This document shows positions 1-8,915 of a stretch of DNA of 44,576 bases, one piece after another; the first letter of the stretch is position 1, and each line of letters starts with the position of its first letter. The notes under the pieces are model-generated. The model worked only from the letters and a program-made list of their open reading frames with translations. It was not told the DNA's origin and searched no databases. Where the stretch lies: NCBI GenBank assembly GCA_016784025.1, contig JADHVL010000028.1, positions 1 to 44,576 on the forward strand, written 5' to 3'. Both the position numbers and the translations under genes were made by a program. The DNA is from Fidelibacterota bacterium (lineage in GTDB: Bacteria > Fidelibacterota > UBA8477 > JABMPR01).

Positions 1-3000
1 ATTTCTCAAGATCACCACTAAAGGCATTCTGCATATTGTGATATTCAATAATAAAAATATGCTCGGAAACATTTGAATAGGTGTAAACATCTCCACTACC
101 CATGACTAAGTCATCCCAAAATGCTGCGATCATTGGGTTGGGTCCCAGAGGTCCCGGCATGGGATAATTTCTAAAAAGAGCCACTTCACTGGCGCCTAGT
201 GCGATATATCCATTAGAACAAATTGAAACCTGGTTGTAATCCTCACCATAGAATCCAAAATCAAAGGGCAGATTCACAGTAACAATATCTTCCTGATTAT
301 TGCCATTATCATTGAGGGGTACGAGCGTCCCAGTATAGGACCCCATACCTGGAACAATCTCGATCCAGTTATAGTCGGGAGCCAAAGCATAGGCCAGATC
401 CTGACTATCATAACAGAAGTAGCCTCCAGCATCAGGACCCGTTGGATCATCCATTCCAGGAGTTCCAATGGGAAGCAGGATGGAAACCAATTCGACAAAC
501 CCATTGTCATCCGTGAATTCCACTTGAAGCGGGATTTGCACGCCAACAGTAACCTGAGTATCAATATTAATCTCAAAGCTTGAGGCCACATTGTTGGTAG
601 ATCCACCTGGTTCGGCGTCCATGAACACTGCAACTGAATCAAGAATTTCAATATTGGGGTCGGAACTGTGCAGAGTTGCTGTCAAATTGCTACTTCCCAG
701 ACTGCCGATATTGTCGGCGTAAAGTATGAGATTGGTGACTTCACCTGGATCAAAGGAATAAGGTGGTAGACCTGGCTCTGCCAGAGTGTGAACCTGTATG
801 TAGGGGGCATACACATCAAATCTTCTATGATCCGTATAGCTTGCCCCATCAATATCGACATCTATGGCTACATCATATCTGGCCATACCCGGATAATCTG
901 CAGGCAGGGTGAAAGTTTGATCATTCAAGGTCACGCTGGTACCGGCAATCATATTGGCGTAGAAATATTCCACAGGTGCTGCGTTCTCACCTGCAACGGT
1001 AAGCGTCACATTTGAGATACTAGTGGCAGCATGGTTTGAAAATGTCAGATTAAACTGAGCAGTTTCACCTGGGTTAACCATCCCGTCACTATTCCCCACG
1101 GTTTCCGTGAGTGTGGCAGCGTCAATGAGAACCGCATAGGTCCCATTATTGGCTGCGACGTCGATTTGACGAGGTTTATAATTGTGCTTTGTGGCAGTCA
1201 GGGTCATACTGGCTGGCAGCCCGCCTGGTAAATCAAGGACTAACATGCCATCATCATCTGAATAGCCAGAAACAAAGACACCGGCACCTGTAAGGGTAAC
1301 CCAGGCGTCTTCAATGGGATTAAATGTTTCATCCAACACCGTGACATCAAGGAACTGGGCCTCGGTGGGAATTTGGGTAGAGGTATGCAACTGGAGGGTT
1401 TGAGGAACACCTGTCCACAATTCAGTGGAAGGATCACCCATAAGATTATTCCAGTGACTAAAAATCTTTACATAATCACTTGTTGTGGAGGGATAGGTCT
1501 GGTTGAGATTCAAACGACCGCGCTCCACAGCGGCTCCTGCATAATACAATTTATCACTGAAAATTCCGTGATAGATACCAACGGACACACAGTTGTTGTA
1601 AAGGGTATGGGTTCCAGAAGTGGCGGTTCCAACGGCCCCAATGGCACCCTTTGGTACAGAGCTGGTCCCAACCCGTAAAAACTGTTCTGACCGGGAATCA
1701 CCGGTAAAGCTTCCAGTTCCACAGGTTAAAATGGTTACAAATGGTAATTTTGTCCCATTGCTCAGGGCTGATGTATTGCTATTGCCCCAGCCACTCATAC
1801 CCAACCATCCTCGATAGTTGAAGAAGGAAACACCTGCATTGATTCCAGAGGCAATCTGGCTCACAAATGAACCACCGTAGACTTGAAAATTGTCCTGGTA
1901 TCCTTCAGCTTCCAAAAGCTCATTGATATTCCGGTTGGTCATAATGGTAGAGAGTCCGGATGAGGCTTGATCCCCTACCAGCAGGGCTCTGGTGTACCAT
2001 TCTGGATCAAAGGTACTGGGATTCTTTTCATAATTTAAAATCTTGCTGATGATGCTGGTAAATTCAGTTGTTGATCCAAAGGGTATTCTTCCAACAAAAG
2101 CATCCGCCACATAGTCTGAACCAGCGAGATGAACATAAGGGAGGTCACCTTCTCCATTATAATTTGAGAAACTTTCGATCCAGGTAGGGATATTGAAGCT
2201 GCCACCGGCATCTCCAACCAGCACAACAAACTCTGGCGGATTGATCCAGGTATTATAGGCGGTCTGAATGTAGTTTTTGATAGATGAGTTGGACGTCCCG
2301 GTTTGAAGGGTACTGGCACTATGAACTTCAAAACCTTTTTCATGTCTCCAATCCAGGAGGGCTTGAAGTACTATGTTTACTGTTGAATTCTCTGGGTGGA
2401 TAAAAAGAACAGAAGGTATTTGATAATTTGGCTCCAGAACCAGGGTTGAATTGGGGACCAGCTTTTCATAGAGAGGTTCAAAAAATCTTGAGATGGGTCG
2501 ATCGGGTGCAATGAGGGGTTCGCTATGATTCACATTGACTTCCAAACCCTCATAGATACGTAACTCCCTGGTAACCGGATTGTACTGAAAGGGACTTACT
2601 TCCACAGTGACCAGTGTCAGATCGCGCATTTGGATGCGTTCATGCAGGATTACAGGTGATTCCGGGAACCAGGCGTCTTGTTCATAGATATCGATATCCA
2701 TGGCGAACTCGCCGTCCCTGTTGTGTGCTTCCAGCTGAACGGGTTGAAAAGGTACAAGATCAACATTGGCCTCTATGCGCAGAGAGGTGTATGAAATTTC
2801 CGTCTCGAGGTCACCTGTAGCCGGTACGGCTAGAAACATGGAGCTGGTGGGAAGATCTGGCGCACCGATGAGGCGAATCTGGCCTTCCAGATCGGTACTG
2901 ATATAGTCGTATTCACCCTGAGAATAACTAATGCGATTTATTGAATAATCCGGGGCGGTAGCTTGTAACGTGGAATGATTTGCATCAAATGATTTCAGAC

Positions 3001-3094
3001 TCAAATATGATCTTTCAGAGACTGGACTGGTGTCCGAGAATACCCCCCCGACGATTCCGAACATAATGATTAAACTCAGGATATTTTTGAACAT
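1..3094 (-). CDS. Gingipain-like C25 family protein, C-terminus beyond the window
   Basis: The frame is open for 1031 codons from the ATG at 3094 to the window edge, so the C-terminus is missing. Residues 1-20 look like a signal peptide (MFKNILSLIIMFGIVGGVFS). A pro-region of about 230 residues leads into a C25-type domain with LVGDAGG, NYRGW (426-430), the nucleophile-type Cys458 in LTCGTGSF, and a THTLYNN motif (His496). In gingipains the catalytic His lies in NYxGHG; here Trp430 takes that place. After the peptidase come Ig-like modules. Near the truncated end is a beta-module with the signature SNGY(I/A)ALG...AFWDDL, also found in the C25 proteins at 3381 and 11964. Role inferred: secreted or surface protein, peptidase or peptidase homologue. 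Its C-terminal sorting module cannot be seen. Confidence 0.85.
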   Translation of the reverse strand, partial: MFKNILSLIIMFGIVGGVFSDTSPVSERSYLSLKSFDANHSTLQATAPDYSINRISYSQGEYDYISTDLEGQIRLIGAPDLPTSSMFLAVPATGDLETEISYTSLRIEANVDLVPFQPVQLEAHNRDGEFAMDIDIYEQDAWFPESPVILHERIQMRDLTLVTVEVSPFQYNPVTRELRIYEGLEVNVNHSEPLIAPDRPISRFFEPLYEKLVPNSTLVLEPNYQIPSVLFIHPENSTVNIVLQALLDWRHEKGFEVHSASTLQTGTSNSSIKNYIQTAYNTWINPPEFVVLVGDAGGSFNIPTWIESFSNYNGEGDLPYVHLAGSDYVADAFVGRIPFGSTTEFTSIISKILNYEKNPSTFDPEWYTRALLVGDQASSGLSTIMTNRNINELLEAEGYQDNFQVYGGSFVSQIASGINAGVSFFNYRGWLGMSGWGNSNTSALSNGTKLPFVTILTCGTGSFTGDSRSEQFLRVGTSSVPKGAIGAVGTATSGTHTLYNNCVSVGIYHGIFSDKLYYAGAAVERGRLNLNQTYPSTTSDYVKIFSHWNNLMGDPSTELWTGVPQTLQLHTSTQIPTEAQFLDVTVLDETFNPIEDAWVTLTGAGVFVSGYSDDDGMLVLDLPGGLPASMTLTATKHNYKPRQIDVAANNGTYAVLIDAATLTETVGNSDGMVNPGETAQFNLTFSNHAATSISNVTLTVAGENAAPVEYFYANMIAGTSVTLNDQTFTLPADYPGMARYDVAIDVDIDGASYTDHRRFDVYAPYIQVHTLAEPGLPPYSFDPGEVTNLILYADNIGSLGSSNLTATLHSSDPNIEILDSVAVFMDAEPGGSTNNVASSFEINIDTQVTVGVQIPLQVEFTDDNGFVELVSILLPIGTPGMDDPTGPDAGGYFCYDSQDLAYALAPDYNWIEIVPGMGSYTGTLVPLNDNGNNQEDIVTVNLPFDFGFYGEDYNQVSICSNGYIALGASEVALFRNYPMPGPLGPNPMIAAFWDDLVMGSGDVYTYSNVSEHIFIIEYHNMQNAFSGDLEK

Positions 3095-3311
3095 ATTTTA
3101 CCTTTCTATGGATTCCCCAATTCGAACAATATACTAGATGGCAACTCAGGCTGGTATGCAAGCAATCTAACAATTTGATAAATGATTTAGGGCGGCATGA
3201 GCCCGGGGATTACAGTTGCTCTTGCTTTGATCTGGTGCTGAATTCAATTTGACTCCCAGTCAAGCAAGCCCATTCGATTTGTAAAAGCGCTGATTTACAG
3301 GCGTTTAAAGC

Positions 3312-3341
3312 AAAATAGTCCCGGGTTAGAGGGACTATTTT
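3312..3341. terminator. Perfect hairpin, probable terminator after the C25 gene
   Basis: AAAATAGTCCC (3312-3322) and GGGACTATTTT (3331-3341) form a perfect 11-bp stem with an 8-nt loop in the gap between the C25 gene ending at 3381 and the next gene's start at 3094. The U-rich arm allows termination in either direction; for the minus strand it lies about 40 nt past the stop. The rest of the 3095-3380 gap shows nothing recognisable. Confidence 0.65.
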
Positions 3342-3380
3342 ATCATCTAAAAGACGGGTTTACACCCCGGTATTCATGAT

Positions 3381-6300
3381 TTATTTCAGCAGGGTGATCT
3401 TCTGAATATGTTGTGAGCCTTCACTCTTAATTCTCACGAGATAAACTCCAGAGGATAAAGTTTCTGTACTGAGGGCATATCGATGAGAGCCTGTACTCAA
3501 AGAAGACAGCTCATGGGAGAGCAGCTTTCGGCCCAGGAGATCATAGATTTCCAATTTAACGTCTCCTGCCTGAAACAAACGAAAGGGAATGGTGGTTACC
3601 CCGTTGAATGGATTTGGATAGGCCGGACCCACATCAAACTGACCTGGTTTTTGATTTTCATTTTCAACTGAAGCCCAGAATAATTCGGGGGGATTTGTGG
3701 TAAATCTGATAATGCGACCTGCCTCGAGTTCAGCTGCTCCAGGTGCATAGTTTCTGGCATAGGCGTACATGAGACCATCATTCTGATCAGGAGATTCTAT
3801 ACCTACAGTACTAAAATTGTTGATTTGATCCACATCATGCACTTCATAATACTGGAATTCTATGACGCCATTGCCATCATCTGCAACCATTCCAGCAGGA
3901 TCATGCAAAATAATCTGGAAGGTTTCCAGAAAACTCCGGTCTCCAAAACCATTCCAGACTTCATGCCATTCAATCAGGTATTGTTGATTGGCCTGGTCAT
4001 GGAAGGTGTAAATGCTAATGGGTCGTCCTACTTCCTGACCGTTGACCAGGGTATCATTGTCAAGATCATCCCAGAAGGGCGCCATCATGGCATCGGGGCC
4101 CAGGGGCATGGGTATGGACCAGTTGCGGAAGTAATTGATGTAGTCAGGCCCAAAGGCTGCCCATCCATTGGAATTAATTGTCAGCACATCATAGTCTGTA
4201 CCGTAATATTTAAACGTAAAGGGGAGCGACACGATTTCATGATCATCATCTCCCAGGGAGTAGTGCTGGGCTCCACCCTGAGTTGAAAGATCCGTCCAGG
4301 CGTAGGTAGGTACTTCGGCATATTCAGTATCCGTATTATCATAAGCCCAATACCCGTCATTTTGGTTGGGTGGTGTGGGATCACTGCTGTTCTCCGAGCC
4401 GATTATCACCATGAACTGTCTGTGATAAAAAGGATCGATTTGATCATCCAGATAGAATTCAAATTTCAGGGGGAGACGACTCCCATGGGCTACCTCACTC
4501 AGGGAGCCAGTGAAGTTGTTATCAGAAAATGTCAACCCACCTTCCCCGTCAATGGTTGCCATCCCCGTGACATCATCGAGGGTAACAAATTCAGCGGCAC
4601 TGGTCAGGGTGATATGCAGGGTTGAGCCCCCTGCCTCTAATCCTTGAAAGCTACCGCTCAAGTTCAGGGTAAATGCTGCTCCTGGTTGGGGTCGGATATG
4701 ACCATCAAACGCAATGGATAGTTGGGGGGCAACGACACCAACTGGAATGGCTACCGGGGAGGTAATCCCGGCAATCTCCACATCAATGACGATTTCCCGG
4801 TCAATCAGATGAATCAGGGGAGCAGTGATTAAGCCTGCACTGACAGTACCACCAGCAGGGATGGTCAGGTCACCCAAATTCACGGAATAAGCGGTCCCCG
4901 GGGAGCTGATATTTAGCGAAACTGAAACGGATTGCGAGGAGTAATTGTGAAACTGAGGGGTCCATTGGGTCATCCCGACATGAACCTGTTCCACCATCCC
5001 GGCAAAAGCGACTCCACTTCCTGCAAGCGGTATGACTTCCACCGTGACCGGTGTATGTCCAGGGCTGTTCAGGGTGATTTCCAAGGGTTCAGCGGGATGC
5101 TCCGCGTCATAAAATGAACGTCCATCAAAACGATATATTCTTACATGACCGTCTGTCCATCTCCCTGAGCCAACCAGGGCATTGTTCTGACGCAAGGCGA
5201 ATACACCCTCCTGCAAATCAGGCCGGTTTAAGGTAATGAGACCATCATCCCAGGATACGTCTCCAAAATCCGTAGCGTTTAAAGCAATGGGTTCAGGATT
5301 CATCAGCCAAACAGGCAAACTTGGATCACCCAGAACATTGTAGGTATGGTAATAGAATTCGGCCATCTCACCTGGGCCTAATTCATTCACAAATTCATCG
5401 AGAAAACCAAATTTTGAGGCAACCAGAGCAGGTCCCAATTCATCGACATGCCCTTCCATAAGGGCATCCCATAGTTTGGAATTCAGGGCATTATTAAATT
5501 TTGTACGCGTATGCAAATCAGAAGGCGCTACCACGGCCACGGCTCCTGCTGGAACGGACACACTCCCCTGTGTAAGGAGGGCTTCACAGAAGGCAGGATC
5601 GATACTGCTGTCAAATTTTCCCGTACCACAGACGAAGCTGAATACGATGGGTAGTTTATTTCCATTATTCAGGGCACCATCATCAAAATCTGTGACATGA
5701 AAATGAGGAAAATGCCATCCATGGGCGTCTCCCCATCCCCTGTAATTCACAATACCCACCCCTTCATTCCAGGTGTTTATGATCTGCTCAGGACCCGTGG
5801 TAGGCGGATAGAAGACCGTATCTACCTGAGCATATCCAAAGTCTAACAATTCATCATGCAACCACAGGGAGGTCCACACTGGCGTGAGAATTGTTCCTGT
5901 ATCCGCATAATTTCCAGCAGTGACCAGGGCTTTTTCCAGATATCCAGACTCGATGTCCGGCGTGCGTGAATAATTAATGGTTCTAACAATTACCTTCGCT
6001 AATTCCTGGGCTGTATCAACTGGCCAGCGGCCGATGAAAGCTTCTGGGAAATAATCGTCAGGACCACCTTCTATCAAAACATAGGGTAGATCGGAGACAT
6101 CATTTTCAGGTCCATAACTAAAGGCGGGTAACGCGTAGGCATCATCTACATCCCCGATGAGGAGCACATATTCCAGAGCGTTGGCAGCATAGAAATCAGC
6201 GATAAATGCCCGGATATCCGTGGTGGTGTTACCTGTTTCCGAAAGGGGAGCCATGGTGACCCGGAATCCCTGTTGTTCTTTGAGAACCCGATAGGCTTCC

Positions 6301-6494
6301 AGATAGGGATTTGCTAATGCAGCATCTGCACCAATGATGAGATAATCGCCCCGTTGATAAGATTCCCAGTTGTAGCGTCCCTGGACAGCAGGATAGTTCT
6401 CCATGAGATTTTTAAAGGCCAGGGGGCCAGGTGCTGAAAACGCCAGACTGGTTAGCATGAGGCTGATAAAGATTTTATGAAGTAAATCGCGCAT
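3381..6494 (-). CDS. C25 (gingipain-like) family protein with T9SS sorting domain
   Basis: 1037 residues with an N-terminal signal peptide (MRDLLHKIFISLMLTSLAFS). The C25-type domain (about 50-400) begins almost at once, so it lacks the long pro-region of its two neighbours. It shows LLIGDVDD (111-118), NYRGW (250-254), Cys289 in FVCGTGKF, and LHTRTKFNN (His328). The usual GHG histidine is Trp254; His258 a few residues later may or may not compensate. Ig-like domains follow, then a beta-module (about 713-933) with SNGWAAFG and APFWDDL. A T9SS type A domain (about 957-1037, AYPNPFN...YDLLGRKLL...SGVYLVRI) closes it. Start ATG 6494 is 34 nt from the upstream gene's stop, so co-transcription is likely. 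Family assignment is good; activity is unproven because of the missing His. Confidence 0.9.
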   Translation of the reverse strand: MRDLLHKIFISLMLTSLAFSAPGPLAFKNLMENYPAVQGRYNWESYQRGDYLIIGADAALANPYLEAYRVLKEQQGFRVTMAPLSETGNTTTDIRAFIADFYAANALEYVLLIGDVDDAYALPAFSYGPENDVSDLPYVLIEGGPDDYFPEAFIGRWPVDTAQELAKVIVRTINYSRTPDIESGYLEKALVTAGNYADTGTILTPVWTSLWLHDELLDFGYAQVDTVFYPPTTGPEQIINTWNEGVGIVNYRGWGDAHGWHFPHFHVTDFDDGALNNGNKLPIVFSFVCGTGKFDSSIDPAFCEALLTQGSVSVPAGAVAVVAPSDLHTRTKFNNALNSKLWDALMEGHVDELGPALVASKFGFLDEFVNELGPGEMAEFYYHTYNVLGDPSLPVWLMNPEPIALNATDFGDVSWDDGLITLNRPDLQEGVFALRQNNALVGSGRWTDGHVRIYRFDGRSFYDAEHPAEPLEITLNSPGHTPVTVEVIPLAGSGVAFAGMVEQVHVGMTQWTPQFHNYSSQSVSVSLNISSPGTAYSVNLGDLTIPAGGTVSAGLITAPLIHLIDREIVIDVEIAGITSPVAIPVGVVAPQLSIAFDGHIRPQPGAAFTLNLSGSFQGLEAGGSTLHITLTSAAEFVTLDDVTGMATIDGEGGLTFSDNNFTGSLSEVAHGSRLPLKFEFYLDDQIDPFYHRQFMVIIGSENSSDPTPPNQNDGYWAYDNTDTEYAEVPTYAWTDLSTQGGAQHYSLGDDDHEIVSLPFTFKYYGTDYDVLTINSNGWAAFGPDYINYFRNWSIPMPLGPDAMMAPFWDDLDNDTLVNGQEVGRPISIYTFHDQANQQYLIEWHEVWNGFGDRSFLETFQIILHDPAGMVADDGNGVIEFQYYEVHDVDQINNFSTVGIESPDQNDGLMYAYARNYAPGAAELEAGRIIRFTTNPPELFWASVENENQKPGQFDVGPAYPNPFNGVTTIPFRLFQAGDVKLEIYDLLGRKLLSHELSSLSTGSHRYALSTETLSSGVYLVRIKSEGSQHIQKITLLK

Positions 6495-6528
6495 ATTTTG
6501 GCTCTCTATTTTTTAAAAGAATAGTCTA

Positions 6529-8889
6529 TTATTTGTTCATTAACATAAGTTTACGTGTGGCTATCTGCTGTGAATCATTGATACGTACAAAGTAGATTCC
6601 TGTACTCACCCGATGGCCCTGCATATTCTGTCCCTGCCAGACCCAGGTATTGGTTCCAGCTGATCCAGACAATTTTTCTGAGTACACTGCTCTCCCCCGG
6701 ATATCAAATACATCGATTGATACACGATTTGTTTGTGGAATCTCAAACTCAATGTGGGTGGTGGAGCGAAAGGGGTTTGGGGATGCTGAAATGGTCATCT
6801 CAAATTGATTTGATGAAGCTTGAGTCTGACGTTCGCTGATGCGGGGATCAATTCCAACTAACTCAGCGCCTGTGAGGAAAATAGTCAGAGAATCAATCTC
6901 CCAGCCTCTGAAGGCTACCGTTGAATCCGTTTTCATTTTCAACTTCAAACGTCCTGAGGTAGGTATGTCACCATCCATGAAAAATAGGTCTGAATGGGTG
7001 CTGAAATTTTGATCGAACCACTGTTTTTGAATCAGTCTTTCAGAGTCATCACTGTTCCATATTTCCACAGAGAGTGTATCGATATGCCATTCCACTTCGT
7101 AGGCATGGTCAATGTGAATAGCCAGTCGTTTGGCATCCCCCTCTGCTGACAGATCCAGATCCATAACCATTTCTGATTCCAGCCCTACTTCATAAAAAAG
7201 GGCGGGTTGAGATTTCAGTTTACTGTCTTCAATGACCCATTCCCCAGCATTTACCTGCCAACCACTGAGATCATCAAAGCCAGTGCTATAAATGGTGGTG
7301 GGTAGGGTGGGAAGATCCACAGAAAATGATAATTCCTGATCCGAACCAAATGGTCGCAGATCAAAGGCATGGAGTTCAGGAAAATAACCAGGGGTAGAAA
7401 CCTGGATATTGATATCATTACCCTGCCAGTTAAAACTATGTGCGCCCACACTCAATGAGAGAGTATCGCGCTGAAAATCATCCCAGAGGATGACTTGATA
7501 GTTTTCCTGTAGAATTTCCTGGAGAAGTTCCAGGTGGATGGTATGCAGGGGTGCTGGATTCAAGCTAAAATCAAGTATGGTAGCGTAGCTTTCGCTGGTG
7601 AGAATGGCAGCAATCGTATCAGCTTCAAAGCCTGGTGCAGAGGCGATCACGCGATAGGTCCCCTGATTTACAAGCCGTCGATAGCGACCAAAGCCATCAG
7701 TGACCCTGGGTTGCATCATCAGCCCTTCCAGGGGCGTCATGCTGCCGTTTACATTCAGCCGGGCCAGCTGAATCTGAGCACCCTCCAGGGCAAATCCATC
7801 AGAGGCATCCCTGACAATCCCGGTGATTTGAGCTTTACTTTCCGGAGATCTCCCATAGGCCCGATCCATGAGAAAGAAGAGTCCATCCAGATTACGATCG
7901 ACAGTATCGTCAATGATATCGGCATTGGGCTGAAGATTATTGGTACCCACCTCAACCAGGAATTGGATGGCACCTGTCTGAGTATAAAACCAGTCATGGG
8001 CGTTACCCCGCTGGGTTTTCCCCGGGGTAACTGCATAATTTCCATCTCTGGATTCATTGATCACACGTTCTGACAGCGTGGTTGCCAGACTGCTCATAAT
8101 ATTGATATCTGGAGGAAATTTGGTCTCTTCCCATTCCCAGGAGTAATAGATGATTTCTGGCGTCCCGGAGCGAGCGGAGTGATAGGCCACTGAAAGCAGA
8201 AATTTTTCCTGGCGGGCCAGATCTGCGATGGCTCTGGTTTCAGACTCAGAAAACGCTGAGGGACCCCGATAGTAATCATAGTCATCAACTTCGTAGGCAT
8301 CGCCAAAAATCCAGTTGAAATCATAGTTTCGGTTGAAATCTACCCCATCTATATCGTATCCAATTCCCTCGACATAATCAAAAATGCCATTGCCATTGTT
8401 GTCGGTCTTGTTCTTGCGATATGTGACATCAATGCCGTCATGGACCACTCTCAAGCCCTCGGGATTGTAGCTGGGGACCACCCATACTTCCAGATTCTGG
8501 AGGATGGAGGCAACATGGGAATTCATGGCATCGAACCCATGGAGAAGGCTGTCTACCAGCCCCATGGTGATCTCAACGCCTAGAATTTCTTCTGCATGGC
8601 ATTGTCCCAGAAACAGCAAGGCCGGCTCATCTTCATCCAGCGTAGGATTATCCGATAGTTTGATGGCATATATGGGCAGGTCTTCGTTGTTTGATCGACC
8701 TATCTCACGGACATCAAGGATGGCATTATAGGCTGGAATCTGTTGAATCGAGTCCATATAGGCCACGATTTCTTCATAGGTGTGGTATCTGCTATCAATC
8801 ACGGACTCTCGTAGAACTGATTGCGCGCTGGCACTCATAGTAGAGATGAGAAGGACGATACTCAGGATATTGCGGATGACGTGTGGCAT
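6529..8889 (-). CDS. Secreted M14 zinc carboxypeptidase with T9SS sorting domain
   Basis: 786 residues; signal peptide at 1-22 (ending SASAQ). The peptidase M14 domain (about 30-345) carries the zinc ligands His98 and Glu101 (QCHAEE), the substrate-binding FNRNYD motif (185-190), the third zinc ligand His237 (AYHSA) and the catalytic Glu313 (FLVEVGT). All key residues are present, so activity is expected: removal of C-terminal residues from peptides outside the cytoplasm. A carboxypeptidase-regulatory-like beta domain follows (about 355-440, ITGIVRDASDGFALEGA), then a further beta region. The T9SS type A tail is at about 700-786 (SPNPFRST...FDIRGRAV...STGIYFVRI). It lies 26 nt downstream of the 1001-residue repeat protein and 34 nt upstream of the C25 gene, so it is probably in the same transcript. 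Confidence 0.93.
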   Translation of the reverse strand: MPHVIRNILSIVLLISTMSASAQSVLRESVIDSRYHTYEEIVAYMDSIQQIPAYNAILDVREIGRSNNEDLPIYAIKLSDNPTLDEDEPALLFLGQCHAEEILGVEITMGLVDSLLHGFDAMNSHVASILQNLEVWVVPSYNPEGLRVVHDGIDVTYRKNKTDNNGNGIFDYVEGIGYDIDGVDFNRNYDFNWIFGDAYEVDDYDYYRGPSAFSESETRAIADLARQEKFLLSVAYHSARSGTPEIIYYSWEWEETKFPPDINIMSSLATTLSERVINESRDGNYAVTPGKTQRGNAHDWFYTQTGAIQFLVEVGTNNLQPNADIIDDTVDRNLDGLFFLMDRAYGRSPESKAQITGIVRDASDGFALEGAQIQLARLNVNGSMTPLEGLMMQPRVTDGFGRYRRLVNQGTYRVIASAPGFEADTIAAILTSESYATILDFSLNPAPLHTIHLELLQEILQENYQVILWDDFQRDTLSLSVGAHSFNWQGNDINIQVSTPGYFPELHAFDLRPFGSDQELSFSVDLPTLPTTIYSTGFDDLSGWQVNAGEWVIEDSKLKSQPALFYEVGLESEMVMDLDLSAEGDAKRLAIHIDHAYEVEWHIDTLSVEIWNSDDSERLIQKQWFDQNFSTHSDLFFMDGDIPTSGRLKLKMKTDSTVAFRGWEIDSLTIFLTGAELVGIDPRISERQTQASSNQFEMTISASPNPFRSTTHIEFEIPQTNRVSIDVFDIRGRAVYSEKLSGSAGTNTWVWQGQNMQGHRVSTGIYFVRINDSQQIATRKLMLMNK

Positions 8890-8915
8890 GAATATGATTT
8901 CCGGACCTTCTGTGA

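Noticed and set aside
3825..4286. 153-codon plus-strand frame inside the C25 gene
   Set aside because: It is antisense to a clear beta-module coding region, with no recognisable domain.
7534..8073. 179-codon plus-strand frame inside the carboxypeptidase gene
   Set aside because: It is antisense to conserved M14 sequence, including the catalytic Glu313 region, with no ribosome site of its own.
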